The position numbers and the translations under genes were made by a program. Shown one piece after another: positions 8,256-16,624 of a stretch of DNA of 64,000 nucleotides (position 1 is the first letter of the stretch; every line of letters starts with the position of its first letter). Source of the stretch: RBG-13-66-14 sp964436465 (GTDB taxonomy: Bacteria; RBG-13-66-14); NCBI GenBank assembly GCA_964436465.1, contig CAYTCV010000006.1, forward strand, positions 1 through 64,000, given 5' to 3'. The notes under the pieces were generated by a model. It made no database searches. It saw only the letters and a list, made by a program, of their open reading frames with translations, and was not told the DNA's origin.

Positions 8256-9479
8256 TTATTCCTCCGGGGGCGGGGTCTCACCCTTGGGGGCGATGGCTAT
8301 GTCAATCGTGCTGCGCGTCTGGCCGTAAACGATGACCTCGAAATCGCCCTCGGCGTGCGGCTTGATGTTGATTTCCTTGGCGATTTGGGCCGCGTCGTAA
8401 TCCGAGGCGATTTCCAGCTTGGCCGTGAGGCCGAAGTGGCTGCGCACGATGATGTTCTCCACGCCGCGGACGTTCTCGCGGAGCCAGGCTTCGAGCTTGG
8501 TCAGGGTGGCGTTGTCGGCGTTGTAGACGGTCATCTGCACCGTGGAGCCGGTGGCCGCGCGACGGGACCAGTCCTTGAGAATCTGGGCGATGACGACGTC
8601 CGCGGCGGACTTGGCCGCCTTGCGCAGCGCCTCGTTGCCGCCGGCCAGGTCGTCGGTGTGGGCCGTCTTGTCGGACTTGGAGGTGGAGGCGATGAGCGCG
8701 GCGGTGTCCGTCTCGTAGACCTTGATGTTGCAGGTGGCCTGGTAGGATTTCATCCCCGAGCTGGCGGTGACGCCGTAGGCCACGATAGGGGAACTCTTGA
8801 CCACGGCCTTGCCGGTGAGCACGTACTCGGCCCCGTATTGGAGGCCGATTTCGGCGGCCGCCAGGGGGTCGCCGGTGAGGGCGGCCTTGACCATGTCGCG
8901 GTCGATGTTACGGCGCGCCTGGTCGGCGTCCACCAGCGGGAAATCCTTGTCGAGGAAGATTTCCTGGAGCGTCATCTCGGTGGTGCCCATGTCGAGGGAA
9001 TCGTACCAGTAGTAGTGGTAGTTGTAGCCCTCCAGCAGGTTCTCCTCCTCGACGATGATCATTATCCGCGGGTTGCCGATGAGGGCCGTAATGGTCCGGA
9101 CGTCGAGCTCGTCGAGCTTGGCCTGGAGCATGCTCCGCGCGATGGTGCACTCAATCTCGACCTCGTAGGAATTCTCGAAGGAGCCGTAGCCCTCGGAGAT
9201 GATGCGGTAGTCGAGGACGTAGGCCGTGGCCCGGGCGTAGATGGAGTCATCCAGGGTCTCGAACATCTCCACCATGGTCTGGGAATCAACGAACATGCCG
9301 GTCTGCTGCTCGACGGCGTTCCGGATGGCATCCTTGACGGCGTCATCCTTGGCTTTGGCGATGTCGCCCGAGTAGATGACGCCGAGGCCGGTGCTCCGGA
9401 CGGTGACGGTGTCCTGGGCCTGGACCGCACCGGTCAGCACCAGAACCGCTGTGAGCAATATGAGGGGGAATGTACGCAT
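8256..9479 (-). CDS. Exported FlgT/LPP20-like protein
   Basis: 407 residues starting MRTFPLILLTAVLVLTGAVQ, a signal peptide cleaved after QAQ or nearby. The ATG at 9479 has GGAG in front and is chosen over a longer frame from 9569. Residues 20-120 match the pattern of LPP20 and FlgT N-terminal domains: VTVRSTGLGVIYSGDIAKAK, AIRNAVEQQTGMFV, FETLDDSIYARATAYVLDYR. The same ETxDDxIxAR pattern is in the protein encoded at 10742-11554. The middle region (EIGLQYGAEYVLTGKAVVKS) resembles the Rossmann-like part of CsgG/TolB-related proteins. The C-terminal 90 residues have no clear match. Likely periplasmic or outer-membrane peripheral. Confidence 0.7.
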   Translation of the reverse strand: MRTFPLILLTAVLVLTGAVQAQDTVTVRSTGLGVIYSGDIAKAKDDAVKDAIRNAVEQQTGMFVDSQTMVEMFETLDDSIYARATAYVLDYRIISEGYGSFENSYEVEIECTIARSMLQAKLDELDVRTITALIGNPRIMIIVEEENLLEGYNYHYYWYDSLDMGTTEMTLQEIFLDKDFPLVDADQARRNIDRDMVKAALTGDPLAAAEIGLQYGAEYVLTGKAVVKSSPIVAYGVTASSGMKSYQATCNIKVYETDTAALIASTSKSDKTAHTDDLAGGNEALRKAAKSAADVVIAQILKDWSRRAATGSTVQMTVYNADNATLTKLEAWLRENVRGVENIIVRSHFGLTAKLEIASDYDAAQIAKEINIKPHAEGDFEVIVYGQTRSTIDIAIAPKGETPPPEE

Positions 9480-9531
9480 CGTAACTCCTCGGCCGTTGGG
9501 CGGTGCGTCCGCCCCCAGGTTAAAATGCTTC

Positions 9532-9577
9532 GGGGGACGGCCGGGCCGGACGGCTGAGCCGTCCCCCAATGGTAAAT
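9532..9577 (-). terminator. Intercistronic inverted repeat
   Basis: GGGGGACGG pairs with CCGTCCCCC immediately downstream of the TPR-SLH stop codon, with a smaller internal stem. No T run follows, so partial termination or mRNA protection is more likely than full termination. Confidence 0.45.
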
Positions 9578-9578
9578 C

Positions 9579-10715
9579 CTAGTAATGGGCGAGAATCGTC
9601 TCCACGGTCCGCACGGCGTTCACGGCGTCGGTGCCGGTGATGAAGTCCAGCGGCCGGAAGAAGCCGTCGGGGTCGCCGGCCAGAATCCCCCGGCTGGTGC
9701 AGGCGACGATGGCGCCATAGGCGAAGTTGTCCGCCCGGACGTCCTTGAAGATGCTCTCGGCGGAGATGGCCCGGGTCATGAGGTCGGGGTCGCCCGTGGT
9801 CAGGGACAACACCTTGGCGGCCAGCATGGCGAACTCGGAGCGGTTCAGCTTGGCGTCGGGCAGGAAGCTGCCGTCGGGGTAGGGCTCCATGAGGCCGGTC
9901 TCGATGCAGAGGTTGATTTCGTTCAGGGCCCAGTTCTCGGCGATGTCGGTGGCGTAGTAGGCGGTGGCGCCCGTATCGGGCTCACCGGGGCCGACGAAGG
10001 TCGGTCCGCCGTAGCTCGTCACCGACCGGCGCTCCAGACGCGACAGGTCGAGCTCGCGCGCGAAGAGGGCCGCCGCGTCGGCGCGGCTGATGCGGTAGTT
10101 GAACGCGATGGCCCGGTAGTTCTGGTCGTCAACGCCCTGCATGAGCCGCCGGGCCAGGGCCAGGCGGTCCCAGGCGTCCTGAACCTCGGGATTCGTCGGG
10201 TCGAGCTCGTTGGCGCGCTTGAGGGCGTAATCGGCCTCATCCCAGTCGCCGACGCATCCGGCGGCGATACCCCACCAGAGCGCGCCCTCGATGTTCTCCT
10301 TGTCCTCCTGAGCCGCGGCCTTGGCCAGCAGGCGCGCGTTGCGGGCGTCGCCCTGCTCTATCATGACGCGGGCCTTGCCGATTTTGCCGTAGATGTCGTC
10401 CACGTCGTAGCCCATCGCCTTCTCGAACATGTCCACCGCATCATTCAGGAGATTCTTGCGGGTCTCGCCGGTGGCGTCCTCGCTCTGGCGCAGGTAGACG
10501 TAGCCGATGCCGGAGTAGGCGGCGGCGCAGCGGTGGTCGAGGTCTATGGCCTTCTCGAAGGCGGCGAGGGCGGCGTCGTACTGGCGGTTCTCCAGGTACT
10601 TGTGACCGGCCGCCACGTGGGTTTCCGGCGTGTCCATAGCGGTTTCGCCCTTTTTGCAACCCGCCGCGAACATGACCAGGGCGATGATGGCAAACCCTAT
10701 AATAAGCTTTTTCAT
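9579..10715 (-). CDS. TPR lipoprotein with two C-terminal SLH domains
   Basis: 378 residues. The start MKKLIIGFAIIALVMFAAGC is a lipoprotein signal with lipobox FAAGC, and AAGGGA precedes the ATG at 10715. Residues 30-190 carry TPR-like helical pairs (AAGHKYLENRQYDAALAAFE; ALKRANELDPTNPEVQDAW). Two SLH domains lie at about 253-305 (AENWALNEINLCIETGLMEP, then YPDGSF) and 322-372 (FKDVRADNFAYGAIVACTSR, then DPDGFFRP). SLH domains bind peptidoglycan-linked polymers, so the protein may link the outer membrane to the wall (inference). It sits second in the envelope operon, between two LPP20-like proteins. Confidence 0.85.
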   Translation of the reverse strand: MKKLIIGFAIIALVMFAAGCKKGETAMDTPETHVAAGHKYLENRQYDAALAAFEKAIDLDHRCAAAYSGIGYVYLRQSEDATGETRKNLLNDAVDMFEKAMGYDVDDIYGKIGKARVMIEQGDARNARLLAKAAAQEDKENIEGALWWGIAAGCVGDWDEADYALKRANELDPTNPEVQDAWDRLALARRLMQGVDDQNYRAIAFNYRISRADAAALFARELDLSRLERRSVTSYGGPTFVGPGEPDTGATAYYATDIAENWALNEINLCIETGLMEPYPDGSFLPDAKLNRSEFAMLAAKVLSLTTGDPDLMTRAISAESIFKDVRADNFAYGAIVACTSRGILAGDPDGFFRPLDFITGTDAVNAVRTVETILAHY

Positions 10716-10741
10716 CGTAATCCCTTCGTCTGAAAAGTTGC

Positions 10742-11554
10742 CTAAAGGACGATGGTCACCCGGCAGTCGGAGATACCGTTCACGTAGGGTATCTTCGAGC
10801 CGTCGGGATTGCTGACCACCAGGTCGCACTTAGCGGCGCCGGTGACGCTGACCGCCCGGATGACTATGGGGTTGGTGCCGACGCGGTCACCGCCCCGGGC
10901 CTCGTCCACGCTGCGCGCGTAGCCGACTATGCCCACGGACACGGCGTAATCGCGGCTCACGTTCATCGGGCCGTAGAGCACGTCGCCGGACTGGTTGACG
11001 ATTTTCGGGCTCATGGCGGGCATGGCGCCCAGGCCCGAGGCGTCGATGATGAGGCCCGTGTTCTCGCCGCCGCCGGGATGGACCGTGGTGTTGTAGGGGT
11101 CCGTCAGAACTGCGTCGGCCAGTTGGCCGTCCAGGCTGATGGCGAAGGTGCGCTCGATGGAGCCGTCGCTCATGTAGCGGGGGCTGCCCACCTCGTACGC
11201 ACCCTGAACGACGCCGGAAACGCGGGCGATGATGGTGTCGTCCACCGTCTCGAAGTTCTGGATGGTGGTGGTGGAGTTGATTTGGACGCCCTTGACCTGC
11301 TCGAGGAGGTCACGCAGGGCGACGATTTTGGCGGCTCGCATGGCGTTGGCGCGTTCCCGGGCCGCGTTGACCGGGTTGTCGGAGACGACGCCGATGCCGG
11401 TGGCCGAGATGGTCCGCTCGCCCCAGTTCGTGATGCCTACTCCGCCCCTGTCCTGGGGGGTCTGCGGCTCGTAGGTCGTGCGCTGGACACCGGCCCAGTC
11501 CTGGGCCAGGACCAGGACCGGGAGGAGCACCAAAAGCGTTAAAAGTTTCTTCAT
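10742..11554 (-). CDS. Exported LPP20-like protein, first gene of the envelope operon
   Basis: 270 residues with signal peptide MKKLLTLLVLLPVLVLAQ. The LPP20-type domain covers about residues 45-155: GERTISATGIGVVSDNP, AARERANAMRAAKIVALRDL, TIQNFETVDDTIIARVSG, then a long C-terminal segment ending DCRVTIVL. LPP20-family proteins are envelope proteins known from Helicobacter and many other diderms, often near flagellar FlgP/FlgO/FlgT genes. No flagellar genes are present here. A GGAGGG ribosome site precedes the ATG. A well-formed promoter lies 100 bases upstream at 11654-11682, so this gene probably leads transcription of the next five. Confidence 0.75.
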   Translation of the reverse strand: MKKLLTLLVLLPVLVLAQDWAGVQRTTYEPQTPQDRGGVGITNWGERTISATGIGVVSDNPVNAARERANAMRAAKIVALRDLLEQVKGVQINSTTTIQNFETVDDTIIARVSGVVQGAYEVGSPRYMSDGSIERTFAISLDGQLADAVLTDPYNTTVHPGGGENTGLIIDASGLGAMPAMSPKIVNQSGDVLYGPMNVSRDYAVSVGIVGYARSVDEARGGDRVGTNPIVIRAVSVTGAAKCDLVVSNPDGSKIPYVNGISDCRVTIVL

Positions 11555-11653
11555 CTCTACCCTCCTGGGTGGCTTCCGCCCGACGCCCGCGGGGTCGGGA
11601 CTTGTATTATCGAAAAAAAGTGGCAGAACGTTGCCTTGCGCTCAAATTGGATA

Positions 11654-11682
11654 AGTATAGCAGGAACCGGTGTCTATTACAA
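11654..11682 (-). promoter_or_regulatory. Promoter of the six-gene envelope operon
   Basis: On the minus strand TTGTAA (11677-11682) and TATACT (11654-11659) are 17 bases apart. The predicted transcript has a leader of roughly 95 bases, unusually long for this window. Confidence 0.6.
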
Positions 11683-11699
11683 TACGGATTTGAAATCGC

Positions 11700-11728
11700 T
11701 TTACAAGGCGCCGGGGCTGTGCTATAAG
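11700..11728 (+). promoter_or_regulatory. Promoter of tRNA-Gly
   Basis: TTTACA (11700-11705), 17-base spacer, TATAAG (11723-11728), then 10 bases to the tRNA. It is divergent from the envelope-operon promoter. Confidence 0.6.
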
Positions 11729-11738
11729 TGATTCTCAG

Positions 11739-11813
11739 GCGGGGTTAATTCAGTGGTAGAATGTCAGCTTCCCAAGCTGAACGTCGCCGGTTCGAGCCCG
11801 GTACCCCGCTCCA
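11739..11813 (+). tRNA. tRNA-Gly (anticodon CCC)
   Basis: Acceptor arms GCGGGGT and ACCCCGC pair perfectly, followed by U73 and an encoded CCA (11811-11813). The D arm contains CAGTGGTAGAA. The anticodon stem TCAGC/GCTGA closes a seven-base loop TTCCCAA, giving anticodon CCC for GGG codons. The T arm is GCCGG TTCGAGC CCGGT-like with the invariant TTCGAGC. The total is 75 bases. U73 and the GCGGG start are typical of bacterial glycine tRNAs. Confidence 0.95.
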
Positions 11814-11860
11814 GCCCGCCGTTGCGCAGTCTCGGCGGCTTTTTGCTGACCGGGAGGGGA

Positions 11861-12859
11861 TTGGGTAAATACCTCTACGAGGAGGGAAAGGTTCCCTTCG
11901 ACCGGCCCAAGACCAACCGCGGGCTCGGCCTGCCGCGCTGGTTCTGCGTCCTCGATTACTTCTTCCTCCTCCGCCCCATGATTCTCATCCCGGTGTGGCT
12001 GTTTCTGCTCCTGGGCCATTACCACGCCCTCGACCTCATCGGCGCCTACCGCTGGCTCGACCAGCTCTATCCCGCTCCCGACCTCGCCGTCGCCTTCGTC
12101 GCCTTCACGCTCCTCGTCGGCGGCATCTACGTCAACAACCAGCTCCACGACTACGAGACCGACCGGCGCAACCGCAAGCTCTACCTGATATGCGACGGCT
12201 ACATCTCCCTGAAGCGGGCCTGGGTGTATCAGGGGGTCGTCCAGGGGCTGGCCCTGGCTAGCTGCCTGTGGTTCTGGAATGCGGGCTACCTGTGGGTCAT
12301 CCTGGCCAGCATCCTGTTGGGCTTCCTGTACAACACGCCGCCCTTCAAGCTCAAGGGACGGCCGGTGCTGGACATCCTGGCCAACGGCCTCGGAAACGGG
12401 TTCCTGAACGTGGCGGTGGGCTTCGTTATCGTCCTGCCCCTCACCTGGGGGTTTTCTGAAATCTGCCTGCCCTACATCCTCGCGGTGGGGGCCGTTTTCG
12501 CCAATACCACGGCGGTGGACACCGAGGGCGACGCCGAGGCCGGCGAACGGACGTCATCCGTGGTCTTCGGTGTGCGGGCTGTGGCCTGGGTCGCCCTGGG
12601 CCTGATGGCGGGCTGCGTGGCACTGGCCGCCGTGTGGGGCGTATGGCCGGCGCTCATCGCGGGGGGGGTCAGCCTGCCGTTCTTCATCCCGGCGCTCACC
12701 GGAAAGCGCAGGTGGCTGAAGCTGTCCTACACCGCCGCGACGGGCATCTTCGCTCTGGCGGCCGCGGCGCTCTTCCCCTGGTTCCTCCCCTTCCTCATCC
12801 TGGTAGTGGCCCTCACCCGGTACTACTACCGACGCAAGTTCGGCCTGAAGTACCCCTGA
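11861..12859 (+). CDS. UbiA-family prenyltransferase-like membrane protein
   Basis: About 332 residues with eight or nine hydrophobic segments. Both aspartate-rich motifs of the UbiA superfamily are visible: NNQLHDYETD (NxxxD-type) and a later AVDTEGDAEAGERT (DxEGD-type), which bind the Mg-diphosphate of the prenyl donor. LYNTPPFKLKGRPVLDILAN is also characteristic. The frame is open upstream into the tRNA, so I place the start at the TTG at 11861 right after GGGAGGGG; spacing is short and the start is uncertain. The acceptor substrate is unknown (quinone, heme or lipid acceptors all occur). A bidirectional terminator follows at 12883-12918. Confidence 0.8.
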   Translation: MGKYLYEEGKVPFDRPKTNRGLGLPRWFCVLDYFFLLRPMILIPVWLFLLLGHYHALDLIGAYRWLDQLYPAPDLAVAFVAFTLLVGGIYVNNQLHDYETDRRNRKLYLICDGYISLKRAWVYQGVVQGLALASCLWFWNAGYLWVILASILLGFLYNTPPFKLKGRPVLDILANGLGNGFLNVAVGFVIVLPLTWGFSEICLPYILAVGAVFANTTAVDTEGDAEAGERTSSVVFGVRAVAWVALGLMAGCVALAAVWGVWPALIAGGVSLPFFIPALTGKRRWLKLSYTAATGIFALAAAALFPWFLPFLILVVALTRYYYRRKFGLKYP

Positions 12860-12882
12860 CGGTCGGGATACCGTCGACCAAT

Positions 12883-12918
12883 AAAAAAAGGACGCCCGAA
12901 GGCGTCCCGTATTTTTTT
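12883..12918. terminator. Bidirectional rho-independent terminator
   Basis: GGACGCC, CGAA loop, GGCGTCC, then seven T on the plus side (12912-12918) and seven A before it, which are T on the minus strand. It serves both the prenyltransferase-like gene and the convergent HEAT-repeat gene. Confidence 0.9.
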
Positions 12919-12930
12919 ATCCGCTCATCA

Positions 12931-14415
12931 TCAATCCAGTCGCAACAGCGCCTCGCGGGCCGACTGGGCCACGTTCTCATCCGCGTCCGCGGCCAGCTTG
13001 TCCAGGTAGGGCTTGGCCTCGGGAACGGCCATCTCGCCCAGGGCGATGGCCACGGCCTGGCGCACCTCGGGGCGCTCGTCGGCGGCCAGGGCCGCCACCT
13101 TCTCGAAGGCCACGGCGGGCATATTTCCCAGGGCCACGGCGGCGTTCTCCCGCAGGATTTTAACCTCTTGGGTCAGATTCTCCAGAAGCTTGGGCAGGGC
13201 CGCCGCCTGCAGGTCCCGGTTCTGGGTGTAGCCGAAGAACCAGATGGCGAAGGCGCGGAGCTTGGGGTCGGGGTCCGAGAGCCTGGCCAGCAGGAGCTTT
13301 GTCGCCGGAGCGCCGTTGGCTTCGAGCATGTCCGCCGCGGTCTCGCGCAGGTCGGGGTACTTCAGCGCGTCGAAGAGCGCGGTGATGGCCTTGGCGGTGC
13401 CGATATGACCCAGAGATTGCAGGGCCACCTTCTTGACGTCCGGCCCCGCGTACTCCGAGGTGTCGGCCAGGATGTCCACCAGGGCCGAGGTGGCCTCGGT
13501 GAGGCCCAGATAGCCCAGGTAGTGGGTGCACATCACCTGCAAGGCCTTGTCCTCGCTCTCGCGCTTGGTTATAAGGGCGTTGATGGCATTCATCTTGAGC
13601 TGTCCGAACACGCGCTGGGTGACCTCCAGCGCCGCGTTGGAGGCGGTGTCGGCCTGGAGGGCTTCCAGGTACGTGGGGGGCGGCTTCTGGAGCGACTGGA
13701 GGCTCATGGTGATGTACTTGCGCGGGATGGAGTTCTCGTTGCCGATGCGGTTCAGGAAGCGCCCCACGCTGTCGATTTTCGTGTCGACGAAATCCTCGGC
13801 CGGGTTGGGCGTGAAACCTTGGATGGCGGCGGTAACCTCGTTATAGAGGGGCATCTTCGGGTTGGCGAAGGCCAGCATGGCCTTATAGAAGCTCTCCCGC
13901 TCGTACTCGGCCAGGGCGGCGTTCAGCGGGCCGACGGACGGCTCGCCGATGGCGACCAGGGCGCGGCTCGCCGCGGTGCGCCGGTCCTCGGCCGTGTTGT
14001 AGAGGTCCGTGTCGTCCAGTTCCTCGGGGACAAAGCCGAGGGCGCGAATCAGCGGCTGCACCGCCTGCTCACCGAACTGGACCAGGCTGCGTCCCGCCTG
14101 GCGGCGCACCTCGGGGTCCGGGTCGTCGAGGACCTGGACCAGGATGTCGATGGAGTCGGGATTTTGGAAGAAGCCGAGTCCGCCCGCTGCCCTGGCCCGG
14201 ATTTGCGGGTCATCGCTCGTATCCTCCAGGACGCCGTGCAGATGGGCGACGGCCTCCGGGTCGCCGGTGGCGATGAGGTCTTCCACCGCCGCCAGGCGCA
14301 TTTCCGGGTCGTTGCCCTTGTCCTCAAGGTCGGCCACCGCGCCGGACAGGCTGGGTCCACCGCAGCCCGTGAGCAGAAAAACGAGGGACAGCGCCAGAAC
14401 CAGACACCGCGCCAT
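12931..14415 (-). CDS. HEAT-repeat lipoprotein
   Basis: 494 residues. The start is the ATG at 14415 with AAGGAG in front, giving MARCLVLALSLVFLLTGC, a lipoprotein signal with lipobox LTGC. A chain of HEAT or armadillo-like repeats follows, each about 30-37 residues and containing patterns such as DPDPEVRRQAGRSLVQFG, DDPQIRARAAGGLGFF, DERPEVRQAVAIALGEMA and DENVAQSAREALLRLD. The repeats frame a less regular middle section. Such proteins act as helical scaffolds; no catalytic residues are seen. Outer or inner membrane anchoring depends on residues after the cysteine (GGPS). It is monocistronic, with a shared terminator downstream. Confidence 0.85.
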   Translation of the reverse strand: MARCLVLALSLVFLLTGCGGPSLSGAVADLEDKGNDPEMRLAAVEDLIATGDPEAVAHLHGVLEDTSDDPQIRARAAGGLGFFQNPDSIDILVQVLDDPDPEVRRQAGRSLVQFGEQAVQPLIRALGFVPEELDDTDLYNTAEDRRTAASRALVAIGEPSVGPLNAALAEYERESFYKAMLAFANPKMPLYNEVTAAIQGFTPNPAEDFVDTKIDSVGRFLNRIGNENSIPRKYITMSLQSLQKPPPTYLEALQADTASNAALEVTQRVFGQLKMNAINALITKRESEDKALQVMCTHYLGYLGLTEATSALVDILADTSEYAGPDVKKVALQSLGHIGTAKAITALFDALKYPDLRETAADMLEANGAPATKLLLARLSDPDPKLRAFAIWFFGYTQNRDLQAAALPKLLENLTQEVKILRENAAVALGNMPAVAFEKVAALAADERPEVRQAVAIALGEMAVPEAKPYLDKLAADADENVAQSAREALLRLD

Positions 14416-14529
14416 GGATGCTCCTTGTAGGAAGGTGACAGTGGACCGGATAAAGCTATCACAATGCGGAACCGTTGTAAAGCCTGGCCGCCCCCGGACC
14501 GATTCCCGGAACTTCCGCCTGTATTCGGG

Positions 14530-14535
14530 TATAAT
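14530..14535 (+). promoter_or_regulatory. -10 element close to a start codon
   Basis: TATAAT ends eight bases before the ATG of the DUF4159 gene. No ribosome-binding site fits between, and no clear -35 is present. The message may be leaderless. Confidence 0.45.
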
Positions 14536-14543
14536 TCCCCCGG

Positions 14544-15206
14544 ATGAGAAAAACGGTCCTCTATATTCTGCTGTTCCTCGCAATCGTCGCGGTCCGGGCG
14601 GCCGAGCCCCCGGCGGTCTTCACCATCGCCCGGCTGCACTACGGCGGCGGCGGGGACTGGTACTCCGACCCCAGCTCCCTGCCCAACCTGTTGAAGTACC
14701 TCCACGATTCGACGGGGCTGGAGGTCACCTCCGACGACGTCGTGGTGGAACCCTCGGCCCCCGAGCTCTTCGACTACCCCTACCTCTACCTCACCGGTCA
14801 CGGCAACGTCAGCTTCACCCCCCTGGAGTTGGAGCAGCTCCGGAGCTATCTGGACGGGGGCGGTTTCCTCCACATTGACGACAACTACGGCCTGGACCCC
14901 TACATCCGCCGCGAAATCGCGCGGCTCTATCCCGACGAGGAACTCGTCCTGCTCCCCTTCGACCACCCCATCTACCACTGCTTTTTCGACTTCCCCCAGG
15001 GGCTGCCCAAGGTCCACGAGCACGACGGCGAGCCGCCCCAGGGCTACGGCATCTTCCGGAACGGCCGGCTCGTCCTGTTCTACACCCATGAATGCGACCT
15101 GGGCGACGGCTGGGAGGACCCCGAGGTGCACAAGGACCCGCCGGAAATCCGCGAGGCGGCCCTCAAGATGGGCGTCAACATCATCATCTACGCCCTGACC
15201 CACTGA
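14544..15206 (+). CDS. DUF4159-family exported protein
   Basis: 220 residues with a signal peptide (MRKTVLYILLFLAIVAVRAA). The DUF4159 pattern is clear: FTIARLHYGGGGDWYSDPSS, LFDYPYLYLTGHGNVSFT, LRSYLDGGGFLHIDDNYG and FYTHECDLGDGWEDP. DUF4159 has a class-I glutamine-amidotransferase-like fold without an established function, and is often found with von Willebrand or MoxR/BatA-type genes; none is nearby here. The ATG lies eight bases after a TATAAT, so translation may be leaderless. Confidence 0.85.
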   Translation: MRKTVLYILLFLAIVAVRAAEPPAVFTIARLHYGGGGDWYSDPSSLPNLLKYLHDSTGLEVTSDDVVVEPSAPELFDYPYLYLTGHGNVSFTPLELEQLRSYLDGGGFLHIDDNYGLDPYIRREIARLYPDEELVLLPFDHPIYHCFFDFPQGLPKVHEHDGEPPQGYGIFRNGRLVLFYTHECDLGDGWEDPEVHKDPPEIREAALKMGVNIIIYALTH

Positions 15207-15222
15207 GCTTGAAGGATGCGTC

Positions 15223-15936
15223 ATGCCCAAAGCGAAGACGGACGAAGTCTGCCCCATCTGCGGTAGAAGGCTTCCCCGCGCCGAACTGGTGTCGGGGGAG
15301 GCGGTGCGGCCCAGCCTGGTGGAGCTCATTAAAAAGGACCATCCCGACTGGGACCCGTCCCAGACCATCTGCAGCGACGACCTCAACCGCTACCGGGCGC
15401 TCTACGTGGAACGCCTGATTGCCAGCGACCTCGGCGAGCTCACCGAGTTGGAGGCCAACGTCGTGCGCAGTCTGACCTACCAGGAGCTGTTGAGCAAGGA
15501 CGTCAACGAGGAGTTCGAGGGCAAGCTGACATTCGGCCAGCGGACGGCGGACAAATTAGCCTCCTTCGGCGGGAGTTGGCGCGTCATCATCATCTTCTTC
15601 ACGCTTCTCCTGGGGTGGATTGGTCTGAACGCCTTTCTGCTCCTCTCGCGCCCCTTCGACCCCTACCCCTTCATCCTGTTGAACCTGGTGCTCTCCTGCC
15701 TGGCGGCCATCCAGGCGCCCATAATCATGATGAGCCAGAACCGCCAGGCCGCCAAGGACCGCCTGCACTCCCAGCGCGACTACGAGGTCAATCTCAAGAG
15801 CGAAATCGAGATTCGCTCCCTGGGCGAGCGACTGGACCACATCATCCACCACCAGTGGCAGCGCCTGCTGGAAATCCAGGAGGTCCAGACGGACCTGATG
15901 GAGGAACTGGTCAAGCTGAAGGGGCAGAAAAAATAA
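15223..15936 (+). CDS. DUF1003 membrane protein with N-terminal zinc-ribbon-like motif
   Basis: 237 residues. It opens with CPICGRRLP followed by IKKDHPDWDPSQTICSDDLN, as in many DUF1003 proteins. FGQRTADKLASFGGSWRVII leads into two transmembrane helices (about residues 118-138 and 148-170), with QAPIIMMSQNRQAAKDRLHS immediately after. A C-terminal coiled-coil-like helix (IEIRSLGERLDHIIHHQWQR) completes the family layout. Function unknown; the family is widespread and cytoplasmic-membrane located. It starts 16 bases after the DUF4159 gene and is probably cotranscribed with it. Confidence 0.85.
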   Translation: MPKAKTDEVCPICGRRLPRAELVSGEAVRPSLVELIKKDHPDWDPSQTICSDDLNRYRALYVERLIASDLGELTELEANVVRSLTYQELLSKDVNEEFEGKLTFGQRTADKLASFGGSWRVIIIFFTLLLGWIGLNAFLLLSRPFDPYPFILLNLVLSCLAAIQAPIIMMSQNRQAAKDRLHSQRDYEVNLKSEIEIRSLGERLDHIIHHQWQRLLEIQEVQTDLMEELVKLKGQKK

Positions 15937-16022
15937 CGGCCCGGTGAACGGTGCGCCATCCTATCTTTATCACGCTTTAGTTACGCGCCGTGTTCGATTA
16001 GTCACAACAACATCCCTCGTTA

Positions 16023-16055
16023 AAAAAGGCGTTCCCCGATGCCTGAGGAACGCCG
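16023..16055 (-). terminator. Terminator for the small lipoprotein gene
   Basis: GGCGTTCC and GGAACGCC arms (16029-16036, 16048-16055) with a six-A run on the plus side at 16023-16028, which is a T run for minus-strand transcripts. Confidence 0.75.
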
Positions 16056-16080
16056 ACGGGATTGAGGTAAAGCCGCTTCC

Positions 16081-16554
16081 TTACGGAAATACAATTGGGA
16101 CGAGCCTGGGATTACCGGACGAGAAATCGAAGTAATACACGCCCGGTTTCAAGTTTATATCCGGTGCTTCAGGTCCTTCGATGCCCAGGCTGCCCATGGT
16201 AAGCAGAGTTGAGATACCGCTTACAGCGCTCCCCAGCGTTCCGATGATTTCACCGGTGGTATCCGTACCGGACTCCGTCAACCCAACGAATTGCCACCCC
16301 TGGGTCAGCGTCAATTGACGCTCGAAGGTACCGGCGTTCGTCGTCTGGATGATATACCCTTTCGTCATGTCTGGTATGTATTCGATGCGGCAGCTCAAGT
16401 CCACACCAACGATAAGGACCGGCATCGGCAGGTAGTACGGAATCCCCTCTTTATCTTTTAGGCCCACCTCGCTCGCGGGGTAGACTTCGAGCCTGGCGCA
16501 GCTTGTCAGTAAAACCGTCAGCACCAGAGCGGACAGGAATGTCATTCTAGCCAT
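16081..16554 (-). CDS. Small lipoprotein of unknown function
   Basis: 157 residues. The N terminus MARMTFLSALVLTVLLTSC is a lipoprotein signal with lipobox LTSC, and AAGGAG lies six bases before the ATG. The mature part is mostly beta-like and contains IIGTLGSAVSGISTLLTM, a hydrophobic glycine-rich stretch, and a C-terminal GVYYFDFSSGNPRLVPIVF. I recognise no family. It is transcribed alone against the flanking genes and ends in its own terminator. Confidence 0.75.
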   Translation of the reverse strand: MARMTFLSALVLTVLLTSCARLEVYPASEVGLKDKEGIPYYLPMPVLIVGVDLSCRIEYIPDMTKGYIIQTTNAGTFERQLTLTQGWQFVGLTESGTDTTGEIIGTLGSAVSGISTLLTMGSLGIEGPEAPDINLKPGVYYFDFSSGNPRLVPIVFP

Positions 16555-16624
16555 TTTTTACTCCTTGGCGTGAGGTTGGTCGCGGATTATAGTATTTACT
16601 GACGGTCTGACATGGATTGTCAGT

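Noticed and set aside
11753..11860. N-terminal extension of the prenyltransferase-like gene into the tRNA
   Set aside because: The first 36 codons overlap the tRNA-Gly gene and encode no signal or membrane sequence. The TTG at 11861 after GGGAGGGG is a better start.
12634..14430. 598-codon plus-strand frame opposite the HEAT-repeat gene
   Set aside because: It is the antisense shadow of a repeat-rich gene with a firm signal peptide, and begins inside the prenyltransferase-like gene and crosses a terminator.
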